Below are positions 34,283 through 45,449 of a stretch of DNA of 64,000 nucleotides, piece by piece. The DNA is from Limnoperna fortunei (taxonomy: Eukaryota > Mollusca > Bivalvia > Mytilida > Modiolidae), in NCBI GenBank assembly GCA_944474755.1, contig OX104117.1, positions 71,028,926 to 71,092,925 of the forward strand, in the 5' to 3' direction. The position numbers and the translations under genes were made by a program. The stretch's first letter is position 1. Each line of letters opens with the position of its first letter. The notes below the pieces were generated by a model. It saw only the letters and a list, made by a program, of their open reading frames with translations. It was not told the origin of the DNA and made no database searches.

Positions 34283-34417
34283 GCCGCAGGATGTACAATG
34301 CCATGTACCCTCAAATATCGCAGAGTCCATACAATATGTGTGATACCACTTGTCGCAGTCATCACAGGCTACCCCCTTAGTCTTCCAAGTCACTGCTATG
34401 TTACAGATTTGACATGA
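34283..34417 (-). pseudogene. PHD-type zinc finger of the LINE
   Basis: Minus-strand translation gives SCQICNIAVTWKTKGVACDD, then CDKWYHTYCM and GTWHCTSCG. The spacing C-x2-C, C-x2-C, H-x2-C, C-x2-C with W before HC is that of a PHD finger (Cys4-His-Cys3), all eight ligands present. PHD fingers bind histone tails, so in a retroelement the domain may steer integration to a chromatin state; that role is inference. Confidence 0.8.
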
Positions 34418-34429
34418 GTAGAAGAGCAC

Positions 34430-34510
34430 TCTGGGGCCGGGTTTGAGCTGGAAATCTGAGGCGCAAATGATCAGGAATGCACTGAGATAAGAGAGGGAGA
34501 ATAGTTTGGA
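34430..34510 (-). other. 2A-like ribosome-skipping motif with hydrophobic leader
   Basis: In frame with the PHD finger the minus strand reads FSLSYLSAFLIICASDFQLK, then PGPR. The 2A consensus is D-x-E-x-N-P-G-P at the end of a helix; here it reads D-F-Q-L-K-P-G-P, keeping D, P, G, P but with Lys for Asn, so activity is doubtful. The hydrophobic stretch before it resembles the signal-like leaders seen with 2A sequences in invertebrate LINEs. The ORF runs on upstream to a stop near 34550. Confidence 0.55.
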
Positions 34511-34560
34511 CCTCTTTGGTGTAGTAGTTGGGATATTATTTAATCAGTGGATGTTATTGT

Positions 34561-35811
34561 TTACCATATTGCTAATGCCATCTGCTCGTAAGATGTTGTC
34601 TCTGATGTTTGGCAATGGATTTAAAGTGTTGCTCAATGATAACTGGGAGAATGATGTGATAAATAATAGTATATAGGTGAAGACAGATGTTGACATCATT
34701 GTTGACATCAAACCGGAAGTAGACAGCTGATCGTAACCAAATGTTCAATTTCCTCAGAAAACGAAGGATTTCACTCTGCAACTGTTTACATCGTGACTCA
34801 ATAAACTGTCAAGCTGATTAAAACTATAATATTCCAAAACTTATACTGAAAACTGGTAAATTATGAAAAAAATGGAGCTCAAAATGTGTTATCCCGGCAC
34901 CATGCGGAATACGACGTCAAATGTTATTTAATACAAAATTGATATTAAAAAAAATACATAGTAATTATTGTTTTGCCAATTTAATGTAGGTTAATTATTA
35001 TATCAGTGGTGATCAGGCCTTTTTTATTTAAATTGTAATTACTATTGTTCAGCAATATAACAATTAAAATTGGTTACCAATAGTGTAAATTGATATAAAT
35101 ATAAAATGTAGATATCTCGGATTCTGGTGTCAACTCATAGACTACAGAAAAATTGTCATCTAAGATATATATGTTATTATACAAATTGTATATAAACGGT
35201 AATCACCAAAGTACATTTATTAAAAACATACAAAATATTTTTGATACAATTGGCTTAGGCTTTATTTTTTTATAAATCAAATACATATAGATGTGAAATG
35301 GATTAAAACTCAAATCCAACAATCTTTGATAGATCAGTGTACTGGCGTTCTGAAATCGGTCTATCATCAAGGGTTCGGTTTTATTCTCTGTTTAAACAAA
35401 CAATTTGTATAGAGCCTTATCTGTTGCATCTTGAACCAAAGTACAGAATATCTATAACAAAATTTAGGCTTAGTAATTTCAGAATAACTATTGAAACAAT
35501 ACTTTGGCTCGAAAAAGCACAAATAATAAAATATGTACGAAATGCGTAAGGAATTCCATTGGCCACGAATTTCATTATTGTATATTTGTAACAACCAAGA
35601 GATTCTGGCTCTAAGAACAAAATTCATTCCATAATCAACGCTGTCCAAAATAAAAAGGGAAATTCTACCCATTCCCTTTTCCAGGCGAAAGTGAAAAGTA
35701 CATCCCTTATGAGAGTGGATTTTAATAATTCTACATATAAACCATGACAGAATTCACAAAATTTGATCTTTTGTCGTATATTTGTATATAAAATGTATCA
35801 CCGGGATGAGA
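34561..35811. other. Gene-free stretch
   Basis: AT-rich with overlapping short frames on both strands (around 35337-35672) that shadow one another and show no domain. Nothing structured is recognised. Confidence 0.5.
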
Positions 35812-36215
35812 AAAACATGGGAGAAATTTCTCCTATCAGTTTAATTTTAACTGTTTAGTATTAAAATCGTGTAAGAAAATTTGTCCATCGGTCTGATGTT
35901 AAATCTTTAGTAGCACGATCATGGGAGAAATTTCTCCCATCGGTTTGGTTTTAACTCTAAGTATTAAAGGCGTGGGAGAAATTTCTCAAATTGGTTTGAT
36001 TTTAGTTTTTAATATTGCAATCATGGGAGACATTTCTCTCATCGGTTTGGTTTTAATTTTAAATATTGCTATCATGGGAGAAATTTATCGCATCAGTTTG
36101 ATTTTAGCTATTCAGTATTACAATTATGGGAGAAATTTCTCCTATCGGTTTGCTTGTAATTTTTATTATATCAATCAGGGGAGAAAATTTGCCCATCGGT
36201 TTCTCAAGATTTTTC
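35812..36215 (+). repeat. 51-52-bp tandem array, about eight units (composite repeat, locus 1)
   Basis: Each unit holds a version of GGGAGAAATTTCTCCC, a 16-base palindrome, followed by ATCGGTTTGGTTTTAA and an AT-rich filler with TATTA. Unit starts fall near 35816, 35867, 35919, 35970, 36022, 36074, 36125 and 36176. The 17-codon periodicity keeps a 113-codon frame open at 35921-36262 (MGEISPIGLVL repeated), which I regard as a by-product. The same array occurs inverted at 46850-47010. Confidence 0.85.
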
Positions 36216-36585
36216 ACTGTATACTCCATGCTGTGTCTTTTCTTAAAATAAAAGAGAAGTGATGTTTTAAAAATGTTTGGATAAAATTAAAAGGTGAATA
36301 TTTTTTGTTTTATGGATAGTAAAATTTTTCCGAGCTTAACTTCAAAGTTGGAAAAAATAACATCTGTCTATATTAAGAGGCAATGTTAAGATTTTGTAAG
36401 TAAAATAAAATAATTGCATAAATTGAGTATAAATGAGGCATACATGGGAAATGCAGCACTGTAACATGTATTTTTGTGAGCTAATGATCCCGATGATAAC
36501 CCCGCTCTATAACCATGATACCTTTAAACACACACAGACCAAAAATTATAACATCTATCCTTTATTGGGAGCGGGGTTATAATAA
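36216..36585. other. Spacer inside the composite repeat
   Basis: Sequence linking the 52-bp array to the 150-bp array. Near 36525-36580 it carries AAACACACACAGACC, then CCTTTATTGGGAGCGGGG; a similar AAACACACACAGATCGG with CCCTTATGGGAACGGG closes the other side of the array at about 37292-37345. Confidence 0.6.
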
Positions 36586-37345
36586 ATCCCACAGTATATC
36601 ATGATCCTATAAAGCTTTTACACAAATTTCCTGAGCAAAATGTGAAAATTACAATACCCTGTTCAAAACATTGACGGTCAATAAACAGGAAGTATTGGTC
36701 GGAAATGTCAGAAAATGAATCCCACATTATTTCATGATCATACAAAGCTACAGACAAATTACAGCCTTGTATCATTTATCATTGCTGAAATAATGGGAAC
36801 TGAAAATTTTTACAGGCGGCTAAAAATTGACATAGTCGTAAAACAGGAAGTATGAATATGAAAATAAATCTTTCAATAAGGCATGATCAGACAAAGCAAT
36901 TGACAAAATTTTAGCATGGTTTCACTTACCATTGCTGAGAAGAATTATCAAAAATATGAAATATGGTACTGACGGCTAAAAACTGACAAAGTCGTTCAAC
37001 GGACATTAGACGTCGGAGAGCTCTGAAAATAAATCCCACAGTAAAGTCGTTAAACTGAAAGAAGGAGTCGTAGTGGTCCGAAGTAGAATTAATTCCAAAA
37101 TATGGCATGATCATACAAAGCTACCGACAAAATTTCAGTAGTGTATCATTTATTATTGAGAAAAATGTGACGGAAAATGGTTACGGACGCCTGAAAATTG
37201 AATGTCAGTAAACAGGAAGTAGGAGTCAAAGAAGTCTGAAAACAATTCCCACAATATAACATGATCTGACACACAAAACTAATGAACAAATCTAAACACA
37301 CACAGATCGGAAACAGCATGCAACATATCCCTTATGGGAACGGGT
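36586..37345 (+). repeat. ~130-165-bp tandem array, four to five units (composite repeat, locus 1)
   Basis: Units share AATAAATCCCACA-TAT, CATGATC-TACAAAGC, GACAAATTTCAG, TATCATTTA-CATTG-TGA, a TGA-GGAAAAT step, a GACGGCTGAAAATTGAC step and AACAGGAAGTA, then TCTGAAA. Starts are near 36586, 36719, 36868, 37020/37090 and 37236. Unit length varies by internal indels. The reverse complement of the same unit forms the array at 46150-46800. Confidence 0.85.
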
Positions 37346-37544
37346 GTATATAAATTGTGTAACGTCCAATGCCCAAATAATTGCACCCTCTAATATAATA
37401 AAATAAAATTTAATCCTTATTAAGTGTGGTCAACACGGTTATCAATTTTTGACATTTGGCTCGTGTTTTTTAAGAATTAATTCTAGAGAACTTTACTTAA
37501 CACAAAAAGTTGATGTTATTCTTTATCCTCATTTTTTAAACTTA

Positions 37545-37804
37545 GGGACCGACCATTTAACTTGCAGGAGAGGCCTTGGTTTTTCTAAAAAAAAATATTT
37601 TGAAAATGATTTTTGATTAACAAAATATTTTGGATGCAGAGGGTAAGAACAAAATATTCTGAAGAAGGATTTCTGCTATATAAAATAATGCTAATAATGA
37701 AGAATAATATTCTGTCGCGACGCCTTTAAAAAAATAAAAATTTTCTGACCAAAACAAAAAACTAAGCCCCCCCCCCCCCCTTTTCAAGTTAAATGTTCTG
37801 TCCC
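37545..37804. mobile_element. 260-bp MITE with TTA flanks (Harbinger-like)
   Basis: The left end is TTA, then GGGACCGACCATTTAACTTG. The right end is CAAGTTAAATGTTCTGTCCC, then TTA. The ends are inverted copies with two mismatches and both are flanked by TTA. A 3-base T(A/T)A duplication with GG-starting TIRs is typical of PIF/Harbinger derivatives. A C run at 37767-37780 lies next to the right TIR. No ORF. Confidence 0.65.
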
Positions 37805-39829
37805 TTATGAACTTCCCACGTAAAACTTATTATATTTCTTATCTTTGTTAAATTACACGTTTTATTATATTAGTTTTAGAAAATAAGCACTCATTTTTAC
37901 CAGACATGAGCAGACCACAATATTCATTGTAACTATGGGGTCTTCACGCATATTTAGATGGACTTGAGGAATATTTTACCATTATATTCTTGGTATTTTT
38001 GGTTTCCCTGGTTTTAGACCATGAGCCTATTTAAACTTGTTTCCCATTTAGTTCTTGTTAAAATGTGTTATGTGGCCAGTGGCAGCCATCTCAGATCTAA
38101 ACATAAGTTTTTGTAGAGCGTCACCCAATAAATAATTATATGTAGCATGATTTGAATGATATTCATTCAGTTGCTTCAGAAGATGCCGTTTTAATTTTTT
38201 TCCCATTGGTCCTATGTAAAACAAAGCCCTGCGGTGAGATAAAGTTCCCATTTCCGATCATAGCAAGTAACATTGTTACAGGTGACAGTTTCTGTGGCGC
38301 AACTTAGAGAGCTGCTAACTCGTTCAGGTCCTCGTTGCTGGGTATTATCTGATAAAAATAAGAAAAGCGGGACGCAAAGAATAGTTGGGAACGTGTCTTT
38401 AGTGGTGTCACGATCCTTGCACGATAAAGACGGATTTGGTAGATTTTTAAACAAGTAAGCGCACCGTAACCGCTACAAAAGAACAACTTTTCCGTCCCTA
38501 CTTAATTCTTCATACTTTGTTAGTGTTGTCATAAGTGTGAAATTTATCGTTATTTTTAATTACCGTAAGTTTGATCTTATTCAGCAATTTGTAATGGTCG
38601 ATTCAAATATCTACAATCATTATCTTGCGGATGTGTATTAGAGTGTATGGCCTATTGACAAAAAATTATTTATGACATCAGCTGTGTTTTAGTTCTACTA
38701 TCCTTTTGATATACCGTTGAATTTTATGCGCAAGAATGTTACGAAAGTTCATTTATTGTTATGTCTGGAAATCTGATGAAGGGGCCCCATGGTATGAGAG
38801 ATGTGGAAATGTAAAGTGTGATATGCAGTGAACGTAATAATGTATGGATGTGATTTTATTCGATGACTTTGTAAATCGTTTGATAGTCAATGTCTCTGTG
38901 AAAAATGCAAAAAGGATGAATTATTGTTAAAACATACCGAATTCTTTTTAAAAAGATTTCATTGTCGATTGCACAACTTCGGGAATTCTTAGTACAACAG
39001 AATATAAACTCAAAACCATCTTGAACCTAGAATGAATGAATGAATGAACGAACAAATAAATGTCGTCTTCTTGTCTGTGTTAGTTATAATTGCTGTTATT
39101 ACATATCTTATAACTTACCTTTTTATAAAACGTTGCTTTGCGTCGTCTTTCTTACTTGGTTATTTTCTTCTTTTCATTTTTGAAAAAAAAACAATCTCGT
39201 TTTGGAAAATTGTCCAGGGTTCAGTAGCCATCGTAAACTAAGACGTGAATGTCGTCGTTTAATTTTAGTTCAGGTCTGGTCAGGTTAGATGCCATTTTAC
39301 ACGTATGTTCACTGTCCTGCGTCATAAAACAAATGCGATAAATAGAAATGTAATTAGGAGAAATGTTGTAATTTGATATATATTTGAGTTCATCAAACCT
39401 GGCACCTGTTATTTCTTGACTATAAATAATGACAGTGTATTAAAGCAGCGTTTCTTAATGTTCAACTAAAAGTAAATACATAAAGGGTCACATAACATAA
39501 ATAAGCACACTAATAAAGTTATGAATTTTTACTCCTGAGTAACAAAGATTGAACGAGATGTAGAGAACTGAAAATGAATCGAAAAATATAATGTTTCAAT
39601 CAAAGTTTTATATAGCTAACGTGTTATGAATATCCATAACTAGAAGTATTAGAAAATAATTCGTTAAAAGAACGAAGAGATATAGAGGCTAAAAATGCAG
39701 GGATGCATGCCAGCAGCAAAATAAATATTAGTATAAAGAAAAATTGATAAGAAAAATCTAATATTCCTATCAGTTATTAGTCATCTTCTCTAGCGAAGAT
39801 AGTTATTAGTAAATTATTAATTCGAAGCT
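37805..39829. other. Stretch without a supportable gene
   Basis: A set of overlapping frames at 38048-38486 in both directions has somewhat higher GC, and the minus strand is nearly open across it, but I recognise no domain. A (GAAT)n microsatellite lies at about 39029-39050. The rest is AT-rich and unstructured. Confidence 0.45.
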
Positions 39830-40084
39830 GCTCAAAGCATCAATTACTTCATCTTTTGACACACTGTTGCAATCATCTAGTGCCGCTCTAACACACTCTC
39901 GATTTACTATTGGCAAATAGTCCAAAAATGAACTTCACATTTCATCTTCCGTTGGGGATGTCTTGTAAATACATTGCTCCAAAAACATTTTGGATATTTG
40001 TATTGGCAGGTATTTTTCTTGTTTATAACACAGAACAACTGCCTTCCCAACAGCCTCCCACTCTTTTTCTTTCACACTATGCAC
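39830..40084 (-). pseudogene. Fragment possibly related to HECT-type ligase, one stop codon
   Basis: The minus strand is open from about 40084 except for one TGA near 39936. It reads KEKEWEAVGKAVVLCYKQEK, YLPIQISKMFLEQCIY, then after the stop SSFLDYLPIVNRECVRAALD and VIDALSSFE. The W-x-A-(I/V)-G-x-x-x-x-x-Y-x-x-x-x-x-(F/L)P-I-x-(L/I)-x-x-x-F motif is the pattern I associate with the N-terminal part of HECT-like domains abundant in bivalve repeat-linked genes; that association was not checked. The C-terminal catalytic Cys region is absent. It adjoins the palindromic array at 40085-40225. Confidence 0.35.
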
Positions 40085-40225
40085 AGTATTAGTATTGCGT
40101 TTAGACGCAATAGTATTGCGTTTAATCGCAATACTTATTGCGATTGTTATTGCAATACTTTTTGCGTTTAATCGCAATAATATATGCCTTTAATCGTAAT
40201 AAGTTTTGCGTTTATTCGCAATCTC
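40085..40225. repeat. Array of short palindromes TATTGCGTTTAATCGCAATA
   Basis: About seven half-overlapping units built from ATTGCG and CGCAAT around a TTTA(A/G) centre: GTATTGCGTTTAGACGCAAT, TATTGCGTTTAATCGCAATA, TTTGCGTTTAATCGCAATAA, then ATGCCTTTAATCGTAATAAG and TTTTGCGTTTATTCGCAATC. Each unit can fold on itself, and units can pair with one another. Purpose unknown; similar arrays with other words occur at 47125-47347 and 58920-59640. Confidence 0.85.
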
Positions 40226-41334
40226 GGATGTCGAAGAGAACATCAAGACTAGACTGATTTAAATCCTGCAATTCTTACTAACCTGAATCTATCCTCGACA
40301 TTCCATTAAACTAAATGTTACTTACTTGTATTTTTTGGGAATAATACTTGAAAGACACTGTATGTGCAACGTAACTAACTGCTTTTTAGCGACACAATAA
40401 GCAAGATCTTGTTATCTGTTTTTCCATGGCATAATTAAATATATTGATTTCAATGAAATACATTCCATGAGATTTTGGGTTTTGGGCGAATTTGTGCTGG
40501 CATTCCAACATAGTATTTTTAGTTTTTTGTATTCGATTTTTAAACGTTGACCTCAACATACATGTATATCAATCATAAAAGTAAAACAAACTATTTAACC
40601 CGTGCATTGAAGTTACAAACTGGAATACGTATTGTAACACAGTCGTGTTCATACACATAGTTCTGTATTTGTATTTCATGCTATAAGATAAGGAGGTTTT
40701 TTTTTGTTTTACAATTTTCCAAAACCTTACATTACGTTCTGTATTGCATAGATGCTGTTTCATGATATTTTTAACCCTTGAGGCACAGGGCTCCGAGAAC
40801 CTGTGTGACCTTTAAAATGGGATTATAGATGAATTCAGTTTTGATAAATTATATATAGCGTGCATCAAACATGTGATTTCATCGATTTAACTCTTTAACA
40901 TTTTTATTTCATTTGATTTCACCAAAAAGTTTAAAACGGCAAAAAACAACGACGGGGTAAAAAAGCAACTAAACTCTTTATGGAGAAGATCCGAATGTGA
41001 TTGACATGAATTCTGGGGTTTTATAAAATAATAATAATATTTATTGCATATAAAAACCCTGGATTTAGCAACACATACACAACAAAATATTCATACATAA
41101 ACAAAACATATATTAGAAAATTATAAATGAATTAAACATTATCATTTATCAAAAGGCAAAAATCTGATCAATATGAAACTTCTAATGATCGCTTTATAAA
41201 GTTATACTGGACAGAATTTCTTTGGCTGGGAAATACGTTTTTTTCATGTTATACCCTTATTGATTCTTATCGTTGATTAATGAATAATTTTTCCGCGTTT
41301 TATGTCGTGCGTCTGAGTTTTAAGGGTAAATAGC
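40226..41334. other. Gene-free stretch
   Basis: Nothing recognised. A short T run sits at about 40697-40706 and an (AAT)n run near 41029-41042. Confidence 0.5.
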
Positions 41335-41690
41335 AAATTCGCATTGCACAGCAATATGGAGTTCATAAGTCAACGGTTAATCGCTTGCTCGGCCATCTTA
41401 GAGCTACAGGTAAAAGTAGCTGATCGTTTCAGGGGCATACTTCAGCGCGTTACATCACGACGTCAAGATTGCCGCATGCATTTTGTCTATCGCTGTAACC
41501 GATTTCAGACAGCCACAGAAACAGCCAGAGATATTTAGTTTTTTTTTTCATGTTCCCTCAAATAATGTGCATGCACGATTAGAAATAGTTTGTGATGTTC
41601 CAGGCGACGTCCGTTCCCCGACCCGCACCTTTGCATTACGACGTTGACAGCACAATTACAGTGGTTGCACACTTCAATTTAAACAATTCT
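41335..41690 (+). pseudogene. Tc1-like transposase, N-terminal half, decayed
   Basis: Three frames are needed. One reads IRIAQQYGVHKSTVNRLLGH, then LRATGKSS and a stop, matching the paired-like helix-turn-helix of Tc1 transposases. The next (41344-41538) reads QRVTSRRQDCRMHFVYRCNR, then FQTATETARDI, the R-x-T-(S/T)-x-RQDR, then L-x-x-x-RF-x-TA-x-x-TA block of the same family. A third, near 41610-41690, reads RRPFPDPHLCITTLTAQLQW, the segment just before the catalytic core. The DDE half is absent. It is from a different copy than the remnant at 8750-9462, which begins where this one ends. Confidence 0.75.
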
Positions 41691-44600
41691 TTTTTTCCAT
41701 TTTCTTTTTAACCAAATCAAACATGTATATGATAAGGTAGACAATCGGAAAGTAAGCGCATTTAATTAGCTGTTTGCCATTTATACATCTCACAAAGAAC
41801 TATAAACCCACTACTAGTTAATTGGTTGTGGACACACACGGCGCAGTCCCACCTACCACCTCCCTCCCAAAACAAAAAATCTGGATATAGTATTCTTACG
41901 TCACGGAAACACAATTTGGTTTTGGACCACTTTTTGGCAACTTGATCAGAAATGAAAAAAATATTAATGAAATCTTTCAATCTAACTAAAATTTAGTTTT
42001 TACTTGCTCCCCCTATTGTTACTTATTTTATTATGTAAAGAAAATCATCATATAGAGTCTCAAAAGTAATTTTTATGATTGTGTGCACGCCAATTAAAAC
42101 CAGTATGATCGTTTTTGTTATCCCATAGCGGTTATGAACTAGGGGTCAACATTTAACAGATTTGTCATCAGGTTGCAAAAGAAGCGTTATAAATCGCAGA
42201 TAGACATAGGAGAACTGCCTTTAAGACATTTAAAAATACATTCATTACATGCATATACATTTTTTTTTATTTATTTGCTATCTTAAACAATCAGAAAGTA
42301 TTTCTTTTCTGATTAAATACATTTTTTTTATGGTTTAAATATTGGCAAGGCTAGTTTTATAATTTGAGTTTTTGTTTCATTTTACACAGAAATAAAAATT
42401 AAAAAATACATTTATTTACAATATAGAAGGCACAAGATATTGATTCTATCATTAAATATTGAACATCTTTGGATTTAAAAACTAAAAATATAAGTTAAAG
42501 TTCCATCTTTACAAAATGAAATCAAAATTGACAAAAGACCGCATATGATATTCTTGAACTGAAGTACATTAAAAATTAAATGAGATTTTTTTTAAATATA
42601 TACGATTAAATTTGTCTTATTGAGTTATATTAGTTTATATATTTTCTTTATTCTAGAAATATGTATAAAATACGGAACAGTAAATTTTTCAGCCAGACAA
42701 AGTCTTGATATTAAAAACACACATTGCCTATTTATTCCCAAATATTGAATCATTGAATCTGTGTAATATTAATTATAATCCTAAAATTCATATGCGAAAA
42801 TAGAAGCATGTAATACACGTTATTGCCGCACAGAAGTACAATTTTTTTTCTTCTTATTTTTGTACACACACCCACTCAACCTTTTCGAATCACGTAAATA
42901 TGATATTTTAAATCGGATATGATTAACTATATTTAAGTCCACAACACACAATAGTCAATATTATTAAGAAAAAACTAATAGCTGGCACAGCAAACGTTAA
43001 ATCACATAAATTTAATTGGTCATAATTTATCACAAAAGTCACGAACCCAATAGTTAGTAATTGGTTGATAACAATAACGGACGGTAGCTTAAATTAGCCA
43101 TGGCGTGTCAGACATTAGAATATTTGGTTTTTGTCTACCACCTGGTCATCTTTCTGCCGCAGTCAAAAGTAAATAATGTCATGTCTTAATTTTATGTGTT
43201 TGCACGTTCAGTGAAAGTTGAGGTACCTCGATATGAAAATAGAATGAAAGTGAATGAACGTGTATTAATAATTATTAGATTGGAAATATTTATATAATAA
43301 ATATGCATATAGGAACATTAGTGTTTATGAAATTAAAAACCAGTAGCTACCCCGCGACAAAAAGCTTACCACAAATTTCCTACAAAAGAATGCATACGTG
43401 CATCATGGCTGTAAGTATAAAATCTATAATTTAAAAAGTTACACTCTAACTTGTTTTTTTCTGTGCCTTTCATTTCAATGTGTTGTCTTTAAACGTTGAT
43501 TTAAATGAAGACATTTTATATGGAACCAGGAAACATAAAGCATTTTCAAAATAATGCACAATACAGGAGGAAGTGTACGATCGCATTGGTCAAATGCTAG
43601 TTATTTAATGAAGGAATTCTATGTGAATGCTATAAAGGCGTCTGACCTAATTTGTCCAGTCCGTCAACGACAGTTGTTTTTAAAACGAGAGATAAAGCAA
43701 CATTTCATTCGGACAATTTCTGATGACTTGGCAGAGAACGGAAACCAAATGTCGAATTTTACAAATGAATATCGAAGGTATCTGTTTTGACGCATACGCA
43801 TGTATATGTAAAGTAATATGATACATGTACATGCATGTTTTGTGGTACATGGAAACTCGAATAATCTTTTTGATCAGGCTGTATCATCGTTACAGCCCGA
43901 GCTGTATCAAACTTCATACTGTAACGAAAGATTTGAAGATTTGATACAGTCCGTTTGCTTAAACTTTTTTCTAAAGCACATCAACTGTAGCTTACAATAC
44001 TGACTGCAATTCATCCTAAAATATCCAAAATATAATAGAGAATCGTATTTGAAAAAGGCCATCGTTCCAATTTTATCGTAAGTGAAGTTCGTGTAACATT
44101 CAAATGTCCCAGGAACGTTTCTTTTCATTCGAAATGTGAACACTATTGAAGTTTTTTTTTTTTTGGTTTTTGTCAAAATATTGCTTTTGTACACATTAAC
44201 TAGTAGACGATGAATTCTCTATTATTGTCGATTGTCCAACCTAAATATTCAATACAAAATTCAATGAAATAAATGCATATGCTCAAGGCTCTTAAATGAT
44301 ACCAATGTATCTGGTTATATTTACAAGAAAGGAACATAACAGCTCTAAATAGTTTAGCCAACAATATTTGTAAACGTTTCAATACTGTTTTACTGCTAAT
44401 TAATTTATATGGTTGTCTATTACTTGTTCTGGTCATTTCGAACATTAATATTCATTCGTTTCGTGAACGAAATTTTCGTATTTTCATTATTGCTGTTGTA
44501 GTATAGTAAATTTCAGGGCATTAAATTTCGCACAGAAAACGTCATCGCCACGATGACCCTCTGGCATTGAACTATGAACATTAAATAAAAATCATCATCA

Positions 44601-44804
44601 AAGCGGTAATAAATCTTTAATATTACTAAAGTCTACTCACCTCGTGGGAAAGTGTTAATTGCAATTTTGCCCTTCATTAGAACGTATAGATTAAATTGTT
44701 ACAATATGTCCAGTTTGTGTTGATATTTAACAGCAAGCGATTTTTGATTACTACCTTTTTAATTCTTTTCAGTTATTTAACGAATAGTTTAGATGAATAA
44801 TTAT
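41691..44804. other. Stretch without a supportable gene
   Basis: AT-rich. The frame at 43554-43790 (HNTGGSVRSHWSNASYLMKE and following) is bounded by plausible splice sites (CCAG near 43528, AAGGTATCTG near 43775) but has no recognisable domain. Near 43883-43970 GAGCTGTATCAAACTT and AAGATTTGATACAG are partly complementary. A T run lies at 44152-44164. Nothing else stands out. Confidence 0.4.
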
Positions 44805-45449
44805 GAATAAATAGATTATTGCAAGCGTGCTCTATACGAAATTGTCAGACCTTATATTTGTCAATATTTTATACCCAGCGATAGCGAGGTATAAAATGAG
44901 GACAAATATGAGGTCTGACCATGTTCTAATTCGCATAGAGCCCAATAGCAATAATATATGTCGATTCTAATATGTCTAACAATTGTTTTAAAATTTCGAA
45001 ACGGTTCTAAGAGGACGCTTTCAATAAGATATATCACAAAAACAGAATGTTAAAGCAAATAAAATTGACATAATCATATATTATCGTTATTTTATTGAAT
45101 ATACGTACCTTTTAAACAAAAAAATAGTGAGGAAATCTTTACGAAATTGCATTTTCCAGTTTGGAATTTTCATTTGAGCGTAATATGACATCGAAATTGT
45201 AATTGTGACGTCATATTAATTGGAATGTAAAATTGTTTTAAATAAATAATGTATCGAGGTAATTCAGACTAAAAATAACTCCATTCTGAACAATTACGAA
45301 AATAATGAATAACACATAACAAACTGCATTTTTAAGTCAGTTTTTACACTTAAACAAAACAAACAGCTTACGCCTGTGCGAACTAAATTTATTGGAATTT
45401 TAACACGGCGTTGTTTAGATAGCAAAGGCATGACGTCATATTAGAATTG
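44805..45449 (+). repeat. Dispersed 0.6-kb repeat, copy B with long hairpin
   Basis: Collinear with 23010-23611 and more complete at the 5' side. It begins with a long imperfect hairpin (44816-44955): ATTATTGCAAGCGTGCTCTA, CAGACCTTATATTTGTC and TATTTTATACC on the left are mirrored by GGTATAAAAT, GACAAATATGAGGTCTG and CGCATAGAGC-CAATAGCAATAAT on the right, around a loop CAGCGATAGCGA. The rest matches copy A through TTTTTAAGTCAGTTTTTACA to GACGTCATATTAGAAT. Confidence 0.8.

Larger units (their letters stand above)
31399..34560 (-). mobile_element. Older CR1-like LINE with PHD finger and 2A-like motif
   Basis: Minus-strand order: hydrophobic leader and 2A-like motif (34430-34510), PHD finger (about 34283-34417), AP endonuclease (33737-34228), linker, RT (32100-32915), C-terminal domain (31399-31659). 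The frame is broken many times, so this copy is dead. Some CR1/L2-related LINEs of marine invertebrates carry PHD-type fingers, and 2A-like sequences are known in LINEs of sea urchins and molluscs; both features in one copy support that assignment. Confidence 0.8.

Noticed and set aside
35921..36262. 113-codon ORF with MGEIS-IGLVL repeats
   Set aside because: A 51-base repeat without an in-frame stop stays open by itself; the peptide is the array translated.
38048..38486. Region nearly open on the minus strand, possible gene fragment
   Set aside because: I thought of a Penelope or other transposon fragment, but no motif could be matched and several frames compete.
43554..43790. Possible exon with plausible splice sites
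   Set aside because: No domain, no neighbouring exon in a compatible phase, and a stop closely follows the donor.
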